Assembly (NCBI RefSeq): GCF_021155765.1
Contig: NC_060112.1
Span: forward strand, 17,050,001-17,114,000
DNA from: Diprion similis
Taxonomy: Eukaryota > Arthropoda > Insecta > Hymenoptera > Diprionidae
DNA length: 64,000 nt
Direction of reading: 5' to 3'
A program made the translations under genes and the position numbers. Below are positions 24,019-38,562 of this stretch, piece by piece (position 1 is the stretch's first letter; each line of letters starts with the position of its first letter). Below the pieces are notes generated by a model. It did no database searches and had not been told where the DNA came from. It saw only the letters and a program-made list of their open reading frames with translations.

Positions 24019-24355
24019 CTGGTCCTCGAATTAGATCCGAGTGTATTTCACACTTCCGGAAGACTGGCGTTTCAACGCTCGTCATGTCGTGTGTCTTGTT
24101 TGGTGTACCGAGTCCGATGTGTTGTGGTAGATATTAGTGGCCGTGGCCTTTACAGCCTAGTAGTTGCTGCGGCGGTAGTTGTTTACCTTCCGATGTAACG
24201 GCACACGAGTGCATGTTTATATTTATAGCCCAATTATCGCGTAAGCCTCAACGAATTTCTCCAACTTTAACGTATCCGAATTTCATTTGTGTCCAGCGTT
24301 ATCCTATCCGAGGAAAGATGCAGCTCCTAACGCCGAGACACGTCTGAAGCAAAAG

Positions 24356-27300
24356 GTATGTATCTACTTGATAAAGTAAGTAGTAAACGCACGTGAGCAG
24401 GCGATGCGGACGTTGCGACAGACGCTGTATAGTGATCAGCGGGGAGTTTTCGTTTCATCTCTTTTTTTCATCACGCAGCTCGGAGTTTCTCTAATTACCT
24501 ACGTGCACGAATGCGATATGCGGAATCATCTGCGGGTCAACGTGCCACTTTCATGCGATTCCCCGTTTCAAACCTGCAGAGCTTTCAGAACTTTTACTCG
24601 AAATCTCTCGCAGCTTCGCGTATACACGAGCCTTTATTTTTCCCCTCATGTTTTCACGTCAAAGGTGGAAAATAGCTGTGCTCGCCAACTCGCTCTCTGC
24701 AGCCCGTATTAGCTCGTGTAATAACTGTACCCGGGGTGCTTTTCCCGCGTTCCGAGCTTTTACCCCGTGGCTATGACGCATCTAAGGATACACAAAGAGC
24801 TGCGGTAAAATTCGGATATTATTCGTCTGGACTAAAAATTTTAGCTACCTTCCAAATTCCCTGTAGTTTGTACAAAGTTTTATTCTTCGTCGTAATTTTT
24901 CCGAAGTCTATTTATCGTAGGTCTACAATGTAGGCTAATATATTTGCGCCAAATACGCAAATTGATATTACATATTTATGGAGGGCATACTAATATTCAT
25001 ACGCTCTTTCTCCAATATTGATCAAGGGAACTCGAGCCTAATTAAGCCTGTGCGTCTGAACGATGAAAGAAGAATAACATTCTATTTACTCGCATTGCAT
25101 TGTTAAAAAGTTTTCATTCCATCGTTGATAATGACTTCAATTTAGAATAAAAATCAGATCACAAATGTCGTCGGAAGCAAAGCAGATCAGTATTGGAACA
25201 GTCGGACGCAGAGATTCGTAGGATTTGACTGGGTTCATGCGAAATCCATTGCAGGAATGGGCATCAGGATGGATTGCGGCCCGCATGCGTAACTTGTCTG
25301 TGTCAATCGGCAAACGAACCGCTAGACGGATCTGAATCATTAATGGATATCATTGTCTAGTCTGCGGCGTAACGGACGCCTGTCGACAGGTAGAAATTGT
25401 TCTGTCTAGGACATATACACGAGATATCCGATCGCCGTTTCACCTAATCCTCACATTTCACGGGGATCCACTCTGAATTAAGATCCCTTTCTTGTATAGA
25501 TATATATATATATGTAGGTTCCGGCGCTTTTCCGACGCCCTTTTCGCCGTACGCGTTAAGCATCGTTAACGTCCTCGGATGAAGGGGGAGAGTTACTTTA
25601 TATTAATCGATTCCAGACCTGCTTGGATACCAGGGGATCATATTCTGCTAATTTCAAGTTGGGTATTTTTGGGAAGCGTTGGTTTTTCATGCATAAAGTC
25701 AATCATGCCCGCCAACCCCTTCTAATTTGTTATTTAAAACAACTTCAATTTTCTATATTATTATCTACTTTTCCTGACGTACAACTTAATACACCTAGAC
25801 CATATTTTTGTACAACGTGCATCTTGATACGAGTAAACACAACTGTCATTTCAAAATATTTTAAGATTTATTGCACCATGTCCAAAGCTGAGGAGATTTT
25901 TGTTTTTTTCTTTTCTTTCATAATTTTCGTCCTCCATAACTTTGATGTTTTATTGGTTTTACGTTAGAACGGGATTCAAGAGTCGTACAAGGTACCCACT
26001 AATTTTCTCTCCGGTTTATTGACCGCTTGCAATTACGGTGACTGAGCGAGCGTATTTTTGCCGATTAAGCAGGCAGTTCTTTTGATCAAAAAATTAATTG
26101 AGAAGTTGAGATACTTGACATGAACTTCGTTCAAGTATGTCACTCTAGAAGCTGATTACAATACATTTTGAACCGGGATTCATTATAAGCTCTAATTTGT
26201 GTAACGTACATGAAATCGTACAACATGCCAGAAAAAAATCACCGAACACTTTTGACAAGGTACGCAGAATAAAATGAAACTGTAATTTTAGAACTCAAAC
26301 GGGTATCGAGCTTCAGTTATCTCAAATTACTTTAGCGTTGAATTATTGTCGTACTAAATTTTGCGATCTTTATTTTTCTCAAAGGCGAGTCAAGACTAAT
26401 CGATTGAATATCGATTGAATGCGAAGTTAAATAGTAATGGAAAATATCGGGAAGTTTAGTAGAAGTTTCCTTGGCCTGGTTTCTACTTCCAGTTCCTCGA
26501 AGACTAAAGTCCGAAATTTACCTTCACGCTACCCTTAAGTGGAGGAAAAAATAAACCAAAACGAATAAGTTGCCGTAGAGTGTTTTTGTCGCTGTCGTAG
26601 CAGGGGATATAAATTTATATTATGTTTTATTTCATTACTCCGTTCTTACACATAACTGGGATAAATCTCAGGGAAAAGGGACCGTGTTGCAAAGGGCTTA
26701 ATCACTCGTGAAAAAGTTTCTAAACATCCACTCACGAGGCAATGTAGTTAGAGGGCTGAATCGGAAACCCAGCTGTTGGATGAACTCCTTCCGGTTGATC
26801 GATTAGCGCATCGAATGAAACACGCTTCTCGTGTACGCGATCAATCTTCCCTCCGAGAGATTGTCATCGGTGGAAATTTCTCTTTATCGCTGAATCCTGA
26901 TCGAGTTAATGGCTTACGTTGTATAAAACGCTGCGGTATTTATGCGCGAGATAATTTGCAATTTCGGGGACGGGACGTCGCGACGCGACGTAGGCACTTT
27001 CTTCTCGCCGGCTTTCATCAATCCGGAGTCACTTACACTTTGTTTTTAAGCTCAAGACTATATCAGTCTCGGTTTACCCCTTAACGAAAACGGTTAAAGT
27101 TAACTTTGCAAAGTTTTCGCCGACCCTGAAGTAGATACAACTTATAGATGAACTTATAGGTGTTAATATTTTCAATTGAATACGGTTTCTGATTTTTTGA
27201 AAATTTTCATCAAAAATTAGTTCGAGGAAGAAGAAGAATTTCGCGAGTAGGGCGTGTCGTTAATCCCAGACAGAATTCTCGGTATAAAACGTAAGTTGAA

Positions 27301-30300
27301 TTTTATTATTCGATGACGTCACCAGCTCTTGTGCTTTCAATCCATTTTCGGTCGTGTACATGCAGATAACGATTTTCCCAGCAGCAGCTGCCATATGAAA
27401 TTATAGTCAGGATCGTGAATTTTTTTTTTAATTTTTTTTTTTTAGCAGCGTACGTGTGCCCGGGAATAGAATTAGTGCGATACCGGAGTGCGTGCTCTCG
27501 CATCCATTATACGTTCGAATTTGGCCACCGAACTAAATCCGGCACTAATATTTAATACCTATGTACCTCTATTTACGGGAAATCCATCCGGTTCGATGGA
27601 CAGCGTAGATTATCCTGCACCCTGCAGAAATACGAATACCTATCTACCTTTCGGATTACGTTAAATATCCCAATAGTAGGAACAGAAAGTGCAGAGAATG
27701 AAATTGAAAACGTTAGGGATAACGCCGTTCAAACGAGAGTTGGAAATATTCCGATCACGATTTTATTCTCGTTTTTTCTACAAGGTACGTCATGTGCTTT
27801 TAGCTGCCGTCGATATTTCGCACAAGGGTTATAGATTTTCACATGTTACTGTTTTCAGAATATGTCAAGAATAAGAGTGAGATTTTTTTGCAAAAGATTC
27901 TAAACGTATGCCAATTAATGCGCGATACGAACTGTATACCAAAAGAACGAAGTGAGGCTTGAAAGAAAATTATTAACGCAGTTTTATTGATATTCTTTCA
28001 ATCTTTTAGCCCTGAATTTGCAGATCTAGCCGGAGAATTCGATATGCGACTCTTGAAGTCTGGTTGCCAAGTTATCAAAGTCTTATCCTGGACTTGCAAA
28101 ATTTTTCCTAATTAAATATTAATTTTTTTATTTTGTGAGTATCCGTCGTGTATGTTGGGTAAAAATATTGGAAACCTTTTATTTATAGAACAAATAATAG
28201 GCCGGTGAAAAGGCACAGTCAGCAGAGAATAAAATAATAATTGTACAGCACGCGGTGAATGAAGTTCAATTCTTTAACAGAAAATTCGTGACCCCGTCAC
28301 AAACACTGAAGATAGTGCAAAAGTACAAATAACTCGGGTTTTAATTGAACGCCCGCAATTACGTGTTTTTCAATACTTTTATTTTTGCCATTTTCAGTGA
28401 CATGTAGGTAGATTTTTATTTTTTGACACTGCATAGGGGATTTTTTTTTTTTTTTTTTGCTTCTTCTTCTCACCCCTTTTTCAGGTGGTTTTATTCCGCG
28501 ACGGCCACGTACAAAAGCCAATCAAGTGCCTTTTCCGATGAAAACGCGGATGCATCGTGTACTATGAATGCAAAAATAAAAGTGAAATGAAATCGAATTT
28601 TATCCCGGAATTGAATTATGTATCGGTAAAGTGTTTCGGGTGATAACGAATCCGCCTATAATAAGAATGTTACCACCAGCTTCTGCCACAGTAGTAATAA
28701 TTTTTGAACAATTTTTATTTGCAACCTGCACTTAAGAAAGCCGCTGTATACGTCATATTTACTCTCGTAAAGCGAGAATCTCTTGGGAAGTTATATTGCA
28801 GAGAAATCAGCGGCGTTGTTTTCTTTATCGGAAGAGAGGTACGACAAGGAAAAGAAGGAAAGAAAGAAAAACGATGGCAACTGTTGCCGCGTTTCAAGTT
28901 GTTGAAAAAACAAACCGCATCCCAGGCATCGGTTCCATGTTTGTTTTTCATTTCCGATTCTTCATTCTTGGCTGTTCTTTAAACTTCTTTTCGCCGCGGT
29001 TTGTGAGACGGCGATACCGTTGATCCTCACTACTTGACGATTCTTACTTTTGTTGGGTAGTAAGTTTGTAACAGTGACTGCAGCTCTGGGTGAGTCCAGT
29101 CATTTTGCGAAGCCTCGGCAACTGCTAACAACTCAGAAACTTGGATATTACAAGACAATGCAAGTTCTTTGCATTGATATATGTATTATGTATACACGTT
29201 TACAGTTATAAAGTGTATACGTATTCATGACGTGAACGCGCAAGGCGTGAACTAATTAATGCTTGAGAAAGTTTAAATTATCTCGACGCGAAGAGTAACT
29301 TCGAATCTGGAGTTACGTATATTGGATGCATTTTCTCTTCATTTTCATTTTGTAATGCATAAAAATAGACTTCAGTCCGGTGAATAATAATCCGAATTAT
29401 TACATTGCAATTAAAATCATTTCTGTGCAAATTCCATCCGATCGAATATGCAGTACATAAATATATGTATGCAGGGTATGTTTAAATATTAACTCATTAT
29501 ACGCGATCGGATTTTTCTCGCACTCCTACTATCCTCCCCTTCACTATCGTATTGTGAAAAAAAAAAATGCAATCACATAGGCAAGAATAATGTATTACAG
29601 CTACATCGATCTGTGAATTTTTGTACACATATCTATGCGACAAACTTTAATGCGGAAAAATACTGTAATATGATGTATATATGTTATATGGTTCATTCCA
29701 TGTACAATCTTGTACATATCGCTGGGGGGTTCCTGCAGCATGCGCCGATTTTTTCTTCACGGATTTTACACGTTGGTTTCCGTTGAAATTGGCTGACTTA
29801 TGAACAGACTTTGCATAACGCGAATCTTCGCGATATTGTAAAAACCGTGCATATACTATACTACATACATACACATCGAGCTCCTCGAGAGGTGAGAGGC
29901 GATGTTTTGTTCACGAGCACCGAGCAACACGACCCGTGATTGCTGCTGAGTCGGTCGTTATTTATTTAAATTACATGCAGAAAAGCACGCCGCAGGGTCA
30001 AATCCCGGGATTCTTTTATTCTGTTCGCTCTAAACGCCGACGAACGTTCCACTCTTAACAAACGTTGCAAATGCATGTTAAAACGTTGTGTTTATATTCG
30101 CAATTTTATGTATTTCCTAGGGGTTGAAAATCCCATTTCAAGCGTGATGAAAAAAAGGTCCAACTCGACAGGCACAGTTTCCCTCAATAAGGGGTTTACA
30201 GTTGTATCGACGCCTGAGTGGGTACTTGGAAATTCCTAATCCAGCGTCCTCGAACAAGCATGTATAAATATAAGGAATACCCAACTGATCCTCAAACGAT

Positions 30301-33300
30301 CATTAAGCTGAGATTTCAACCCGAACAAAAGTCAACGATGTCCAATAATTTTTCGTCTAATAAAAGTACGTCCAAAGAAAAAAAAACGCCTGTAATTCGC
30401 GCGTGACTGGTATAAAAATTAAACGTAGATACAGATACGTGTAGACATGTTGATCCTGCAATTCTAAGCGTGTAGGATATTAGAATTATTGGAGACTTCT
30501 TGAACCCGAAGTCAGATCTAGGATTACGTGTCGTGTAACCGTGGGACGATCGGCGTACGAGTGCATGCATAAGGGCAGCTTCGGATATGGTGGTTATGGG
30601 GCATAAATGAAATCTGCTTAAATAGCTAGTTAAGCTGGAAGCGAAATCGACTGTTATATAAGCACGGCTGGTAACTAATGCAAGCAATAACGTCGGTTTA
30701 AGCATAACCTAATGACTGTAACTATAACTGGGATTAGCCGTTAACTTGGCAGTAAACGTTTCCCTAGGGTCTCCTCGTTGACTATACCCTTTTCCCACCA
30801 CCCCCACCCCGTTTTACTCCTATCGAGCACCATGTGTACACGTAAGTGTACATGTAGTAAGGTATTTATCCCATATAGACGACGTGTGCGTTTGTGTGGG
30901 TGTCGCATACTCGTTCACACTTACATAACATGCATGTTATCATACCTAGTTATATAATCTCCATACGTACGTAATAGGTATGGATTGTACATATATTATA
31001 TAAATGTATATATGTATATGTATTGTCTAACGTTCAGCGCAATGGGCAGGTGTAAGTACGCAATAATTCCAAGGAAGAAGAGTTCGAATTGCTCACTAAA
31101 TGTGGTGGTGATGATATTTTAGATATTATTTCCTTTTTAACGGTACTTGGTTATCATCTCTCCACTATTCTCGTCAACTTTTCGATTCTGACTGGGCTTT
31201 TCGGTTTAAATAATGGAATTCATGATTTAATCCTACTCGTATGCACCTACCATATTCGTACGTATGTACATACCTGTTCTTTGCATTGATAAATATATGA
31301 AACAGTTACTGAGAAATATTATTACACAATATTTACACGATGTGTTTACAATTGTTTTTTTATAAACGTCATCTGCACTCACGTACGTACGGAATGAAGT
31401 ATGTCGAATCCAAATCCCTCACAGCAAGATCTTTTTCCATTATACATGCACTCTTCTCTATCTATCGTATAAGGACATTTGCGTATTACAACGACAAGAG
31501 ACTTGTTACGCAAGGTAAGCGTATGAGGTATCCGTACCATCGGTTATCGTTATACTTTCTCGTTGCAAAAAGATTGGCAAATGCATCATATAATACATGT
31601 TTATGTATACTATATACTTGTATAAATATCCATGCAAACGGCAGCAGAAAGTATCAATCTACTCTTCCGCACGTGTCTCGAGTGCTGCTGCAGTTCACCG
31701 TAACAAGTTTTCGTTCTTGTGTTTATTCCACAACTGAAGTATACAATCTATGTACCTATATACCACAATTCCGCGGTTAAAAGCAATTTTCCTCATTTCA
31801 TCTGCAAGGAGAATTATTCTTCTTCTCTCATCTACTTCACCGACGACGCGTCGAGGGCGACTCTTTCGCATTAATCTGACCCGATCTTCATACTGCCATG
31901 CCATTGCTGCTACATGCTTCTGACGAAGGAATTGTACTTATAAGTAGCAAACTAATTAGCTACGCCGCCGCAGGGAATTGGCATAACCCACTTGCGAGGA
32001 CAGTCACCGGTAGACTACTGATCCCGTGGCAACGTCGTCGTCAGTCCCGAGGATCGCCGCCTCTCCTTCGCCACCCCCGAATCCTCCCCGCTGCCACCAC
32101 CCACTCGACAGTAATATAGCCACGTTCATAGGTTATATATTATGCATGTAGGTGAGGCGACGCGCTTCGTATTCATATCCCGACGTCGAGCTATATGACG
32201 TCATAAACTAGGTAATCCACTCCCATCTCCCTCCCCATCATCCCACCCTTCGGTTCCGTTCTACTATTCGCGTCCCTACTTTTGTCTAGATGGACGTTTT
32301 TCTCTGCCGAGTTGCGTAATTGTATTTTATTCGTGCCCTAGACAACTCTGCACCCTCGGTATACAAGTATACGTATATATGTATATATACAACGTTAGGA
32401 TGTTTCAGGGAAAAATAATTTGCCATTTTCCACCGTGGCGCCTAGCTAGAAAGTTTGTTTATGTCAGAAGAGAGATTCGTGTTTCTTCACAAATTCAAAA
32501 AAATGTGAAAAGAAAGGAAAAATCAACTGAGCGTGATCTTCTACGTAACATAGCACGCTCATCTGTAGCCAGAACTTACACAAAATTTCAGGGGGTGCCA
32601 TGGTGAGAAATGGTAAATTCTTTTCTTCTGAAACACCCTAATACAACGTGTATAGTTTTGTTCTCGGATTAATATAATGATTGAAAGTTGATTTGTCTAC
32701 ATAATCCCTATCAGGATGTGAACAATAGAAAGTAAAATATATCACAACCTATTAAATCTATATCTAAATGTTATTCAAGCTATATATGTATTATTATGGA
32801 GATTTTTTTATTAATTGAATGGGATCTCATTGCAGCTATAATACACTATTTTGCGTATATTCAATGCATTTCAATGTTTACACCATGTGTGACGTTCCAC
32901 GTGTGATCTATCTTGCCTTGTGTATACAATACGCGTGTTAATTTTATATAAAACCACATTCAAGTAGAGGAGTCTCTCTCTCATATATGTGTGCATAAAC
33001 TGCTCCAATTCGTAGATAAGAATCCCTTGAACTGAATGTCAGTACTTACGAGTGCTAATCATTCAGGGTATAGTATTCTTTCATTGGCAAAAAAAGAGAG
33101 CAAAAAAAAAGACACCACCACCAACAATAAACGATTGACTGAAATATCGCGATGGTAAAATCACGCATGGTAGAAACACATATCGAAAAAAGCTGCCCTC
33201 ATCACGTTCGTGTACTCCTTCATTTTAATGGAGCAATTTATCACTAATAAATACTCGTACGCTCCTGAATAAAGTGCTCGTGTCCCCGGAGCCTCGTCAA

Positions 33301-33750
33301 CTTGAGGGGTATTCACGCGTATATACTACAGGTGCGTGTGTGCGCGTGTGTGTATATGCACGAATTCAAATTGAAAGCGTTGATACCTCGGCTCTGTGAG
33401 GAGGAATGGCAGAAATTTGCATTGACCGCAACAGCTGGTGCCGTTTAACCTAGCCCGTATATGTAGCTCGTTCCTTTTTATCAGTCTCTCAAAAAGAGCC
33501 CCTATAGAAAGACAGGCCCTTGTGTAAGTCGACACATTGAAAACACCACCGCAATACTCCGCCCGACCGATTAAGCTCCATAAAAGCGCATACTGCCCGA
33601 CCCGCGATATTGCGCAAACGTTGAAGGGTGCAAAACCATGGCCGCCGTGAACCCTCACCTCATCGGTGTATTTTCATTTTCTGCTTAGGTACTAGTCAAA
33701 TTAAAGTTAATTTAATTACATCCAATATTAGTTACCTCACATTTTAAGTT
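24356..33750. other. Gene-poor stretch (intergenic or long intron)
   Basis: No gene is recognised. The sequence is AT-rich with T-tracts (27420-27444, 28440-28459), a short AT repeat near 25500 and AT/TA-rich sequence near 30940-31025. Open frames are short or overlap on both strands; the longest (31340-31780, 146 codons) has no recognisable motif or splice context. Confidence 0.5.
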
Positions 33751-33964
33751 AGAAAGGGTGAAATCACCCGTTTAGCCCTCTTTCTAATGATCTAGTAGTT
33801 GTCATAGATAAAAGACACGTATGCGCTCACATATGTTATGAAATGAATAAGGTTGCTGCGTCAACCAATATTATTTCATGACATACGAGAGCTCTTACAT
33901 ATCTTTTATCTATGATGACTAGTAGATCATTAGAAAGGGGTAAAACAGGTGATTTCACCTTTTG
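33751..33964. mobile_element. Long foldback (palindromic) MITE-like element
   Basis: The element is an almost complete inverted repeat. The left half (from AGAAAGGGTGAAATCACC) and the right half (ending GGTGATTTCACCTTTT) pair through shared blocks such as CTTTCTAATGATCTA and CATAGATAAAAGA and their complements. Weaker pairing continues inward to a small centre near 33855-33862. Each arm is about 100 bp. No coding capacity. Transcribed, it would fold into a long hairpin. The target-site duplication is not clear. Confidence 0.8.
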
Positions 33965-36900
33965 TAACAATATACCGCACGGGATCACTCCTGACATAAT
34001 ACGTCTTAAATTTATATTCCTCAATCTCACACGGTGTAATTTATTTTAGTTATTTTTCTTGAAAACGAAGTAAAAAAAAATTCACGAATAAATCGAGCTA
34101 AAACAGTAAAAAAAATACCCCCGACTAGTCACATAATGCTTTAAGTCGGAAGCAGGGAAACGCGGAGCGAAAATGATTATAGAATTTTTATTTCTACTCC
34201 TTGTACTGTCTATCGGAAGGAGCTCTTCACGTAAAACATGCAACAAGATAATCGGCTCGTTTTGTCTCGTGAGAATTTTGAGCTGTTTAATCGTATAAAC
34301 GGTAGCAAAAGTTCAGCCGAGGGTAAAATTGTGAAGAAACTTTCCTCCCCGATTAATACCGAATCTACCTTTTACTACAGCGATTGAATACTTTCAACGA
34401 CTACGGCGATCAGTTTTATTCCCTTTGTGTGACAACTGCTATGAATCTCGATCTTTATCGTTTCTTCACACCTTATTCTACTGCCAGTAGGTACAAGTGC
34501 AGACATAGCTGTGAGCTGACCACTCGCGATTTATGGCAGAGAGGGTTAGAACGGCGATCTGTAAACCGGCAATTGAAGAAAAATGAAAAGGTATAACATA
34601 AAATGGCGTTTCATTCGCGTTTCCACCCGCTATACGCACTCTCTTCCGTCAAGACTTGGGCACCCCTTTCTCTTCTCGGAGGGTGGTGGAGGGTGTAGAA
34701 GCCCCTCGAACGAGCGAGACTGAGTGAAAACGCTTTGGCAGGTCGTACATCATCAAGTGAAGGCTGCTTTCGCTGTGCACACAGGTGTGCAACCGTCTCC
34801 TTCTACCGCGAGTGTCTTTTCCTTGCACGTTGCTGCAGCTGCGCCGTGACGCCCGTCGCTGTTGTACAGTACCCATCAAGTATGGGTAGGTACGCGGGTA
34901 CACCGTCGAAAGAGAAGTGCTGATTCTGCCGATAGGACGAGAGGAGGGTAGGTCCAGGTTGTCCTTTGCGTCTCGACGCCCGATTTACATCCCCCTTTGC
35001 CGTAACCGCCTGGCTCACCCCCATCCCCTCCCCCCGCAGGGCGTTGATCCACACTTCACTCACCCATGCAGACGACGGAATACACAGGGTGAAGTCTTGG
35101 TGCAGCGGGAACATCGAGCAAACGGTTTACCGTCTAAGCGCCCGCGACCCCTGCGCGTCTCGGCACGACACAAAGCCCAGGGTTCAAGCTCTGCAGAGAG
35201 ATTATTAGCAACGGTGGTGGTGAAATTTTTGAGCCGTGGTAACGATGACGCAGCCACTTAGTTACAGGTAACGGCTGGGTTTAATCTCCGACGACGGGAT
35301 GCGGCTCATTAGACGCGATTAGTCTGCCTGCTACCCCCCACACCCCCTCTTCCGTCCTTCTCAATATACCTCTCACTCTCCTCCCGGCGTCCACACTTAC
35401 GTGCCATCAGGATTCAAGTGCCTTCCTGCCACACTCCGCTCTGTACAGCGTCGGCAATTTTTTCACAATGAATGCGCTTTTAATAAATGTACAAACCACC
35501 CTCTCATCCCTTACTGGGATCGACAGCGATTTTTGCCTGTTTTTATGAGCTCCGGTTGTAGCCTGTGTACGGTGCACTCATACATACTGCAGCGATTTCG
35601 AGATTATCACTCTTTCATTATGCACGTTCTGCACCCTGGTCGTGACTCGGAGGCATTGTACATGGGTACGTACATACATACATCTGTTACATAACTCGTC
35701 TACAATACAGTCTCTCGATATATACGTATGTATAGATATAGTGGACGAAGATTGCACGGAGGATCTGCGCACGCCACGCCGTGAGCTTTCAGAGAGCGGA
35801 AAATATTCCAAAAGGCGAAGAGTAAAAAGATAAAAAAGGTCTCGGCGAATTTGCTGAGAAGATAACGCGATCCAGTCTCAAGGAGGACGAGGGTACATTT
35901 TAACGATTTTTCCGAGGGATTAACGATTACTTGGCCCCCACGGCCACGGCGTGTTTCAGCCTCCTGCAGGGCCGCGAGAAACGCAAACTGCCTCGAGGCA
36001 CGTCAGCTGCAGTTTCTGGTCATACAAACTTTGTAAACCGAACTCTGAGCTCTTTCGTAATTTATGCTGAAATATTTCTGTTCACAGAAAAAGTGAACGT
36101 GTTAGATATTCATAAAAGTTATTGAACTATCCGGGGGACCATCCATCCGTTGAAGTGAGTTTTACTTGAACAAAAAAAAATAATCAATATCGACTTACAT
36201 TTGTTTTGTCGACACTATTTTTATCGAAACTTGAACCTCCGCTTTGAAGCTGCACACAATTATTGAAGAGTTTGGAATACGGTATGTTTCTCAGAATCTG
36301 AATCAACAAACTTTTACCGGTCTTTGAAGGTACCGGGTCACAATCGAAAGGGTGTGAACATATATTGTGTGAAAATGGTACCTTTTATCGCACGTCCAAC
36401 GTCGGGAAAAATATTCTCAACAAACTTTTGTAGTTCACCATAAATATTTGTGTACAACGAAAACATTGAACGGCAGAAAGCTTAAGGGGATAATGAGTCG
36501 GGGAACCTGCGTGAACAACCCGTAGTCGGCAGCAAATTAGTCAAAGTGGCTAAGAGGAAGTAGCAAATGTTGGGCGAAGACAAAGGGGTTAAAAGTTGAG
36601 TCGACAGACTCACTATCTCCACCTATAACTTATGACAGTTTATATACTCTGAGGGAATTTCTGCGAACAGATTTGTCTGCGAAAAGACTACGCATGAAGC
36701 AGCACTTTTTCTGGGACGAAACTCCGGCTTGGGAACGCTTCATCATTCATATCCGGGATCGAGCTTTTCGCGTTTCCGACTTCAGCCCGCGACGTTAGCT
36801 TCGTCACTAGATTCAGGGGACGCTTTTTCAGTTTCGAGCTTGGCGAAGGCGAAGGCGTCTCATGGCCTCGTGCTCTGGGCGAGTATGCGAAATTCCCGTC

Positions 36901-38562
36901 GCTTGTTCCTTGTCGTTCCTCGTTTGTCGCCTGTCGCTCTCCTTCCCCCGTTCGTACGTGGCGAACTCGAGAGTGCATCTGCCAGACATATTTGCTGTCG
37001 TTGGAGCGTGTCACGAGGAGATCCCTCCGAAAAGATACGTGCAACGAAATTTTTTTTCATAGCTGGTAGTCTATACGATTTATAGCTGCATTAATCGAGT
37101 AACATTCATGGAAACTCATGACTTGCAGTATTTTGATCGATAAAGATTGATTGCAAATCATCACTGTTACGTTACCTTATACGTTAACGATCTGATTTTC
37201 ACAAAAGGAACACAAATAAGCAGCAAGTAAATTACAATATATATCACACTTTGACCGAGGTTATTGCTGAGAATAAACACACAAATTAGAAGCTTGCTGA
37301 GTGCAAGACGTGATATCCAACATACATTGCACACTACTGAAATTGCATAACTTGCTGCATCATTGCTATTAATTTGTGCTTTATTATTGCCGATCATCTT
37401 ATGATCACAATACTAATTACGTATGTGGAAGTGAAATTATATAATTTGCACACAACTCGTGATGTCTTGTTTACAAATTTTATGGCATATTGTTATCTGG
37501 GTAGCTACTTTTGGGACTTCAGTCGCTTCAATGCCGAATATATCAAATGATTGACTCATTCGGGTCATCGGGAATAAAAGTTAGCTTCGACGAATGTCGG
37601 CTTGAAATTATTGATCTTTGAAGTTAAGAACACAGCTGTTCACTGAGGTACGGAGGTTTGCATATCGACGTTGAATTCTTGAATTTTTTAACAATTTTCT
37701 TCTTCCTTGCATCATTTTCACGCTTAATCTACCCGAAGATTCAAATGATATTGTCAAGGATTGAAGTGCTACCTCAACCCGCGGATTTGGTTCGTTCGCA
37801 ATACTGAATTAGAAATTGAGTTTGTCCGTGAATTAATTTTATTTGTGATTAATGGAATATTTGGTAAAAAATTGAAACACCCAATTTATATTATGCAATG
37901 ACTTCTCAATTGTTCACCTCAAATACGGATGCCGAGAGCTTCTTTATTCTTCTTTCCATCCTTCCTTCTTGCGTTATCGTTATTTACTTATTTGGCTAAT
38001 TTCCGCTGGGATTTATTCGAATGAAAGCCAGACGGGTCATAATTGGATTCAGTTTGTTTTATCGAATCTCATTCCTCACGCTTTTATCGACTAAACGTGT
38101 GATGGAAGCGTTGGCAACGCCTTCGACGTCGATGACGTCGATAGGCGAACTGTGAACTCATCGTTTTCGGTATAGAACAAAATCTTGACTTCGTCAGATA
38201 AACCAGTCGTGGCTAATTCAAAGGTCAGAAACAAGCAACCAACGCGGCCAGAAGCCCCGTTGTTCCAATTTTTTCTGACTACCAGAGAGTCTCTCTTATC
38301 TCGTGAAAGATGGCCAGTTAACGACCGCTAATGAAATTTTCGTAGTGATTTTACGAGAAAAGTTTGGCGAACTATAATAGAAAAGATTTCGCCGTTTTTA
38401 TTTTTCCCCTCCTTCTCCCGCTGGAAGCTGTATTTGAAACAGTAAAGTGATAAATAAAATTGGCTCTAACGTAAAGTAAAACGGACGCTGCAATGCCAAG
38501 GCAACTCAATTTCGACATCTTACTTTACTCCGATACATCGATGGCTAATTCTTTCTTTACTT
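33965..38562. other. Gene-poor stretch with GC-rich patches
   Basis: GC-rich patches at about 34650-35400 and 36700-37020 contain several overlapping open frames on both strands. On the minus strand, the frame ending at 36688 has coding-like codon bias over about 96 residues from an internal ATG, but no motif or splice support. A well-formed acceptor (TCCCCTCCCCCCGCAG) lies at 35040 on the + strand without a convincing exon behind it. Confidence 0.4.

Noticed and set aside
31340..31780. 146-codon + strand frame
   Set aside because: No motif, no splice or poly(A) context, and no coding-like codon bias; a frame of this length is expected by chance in 64 kb.
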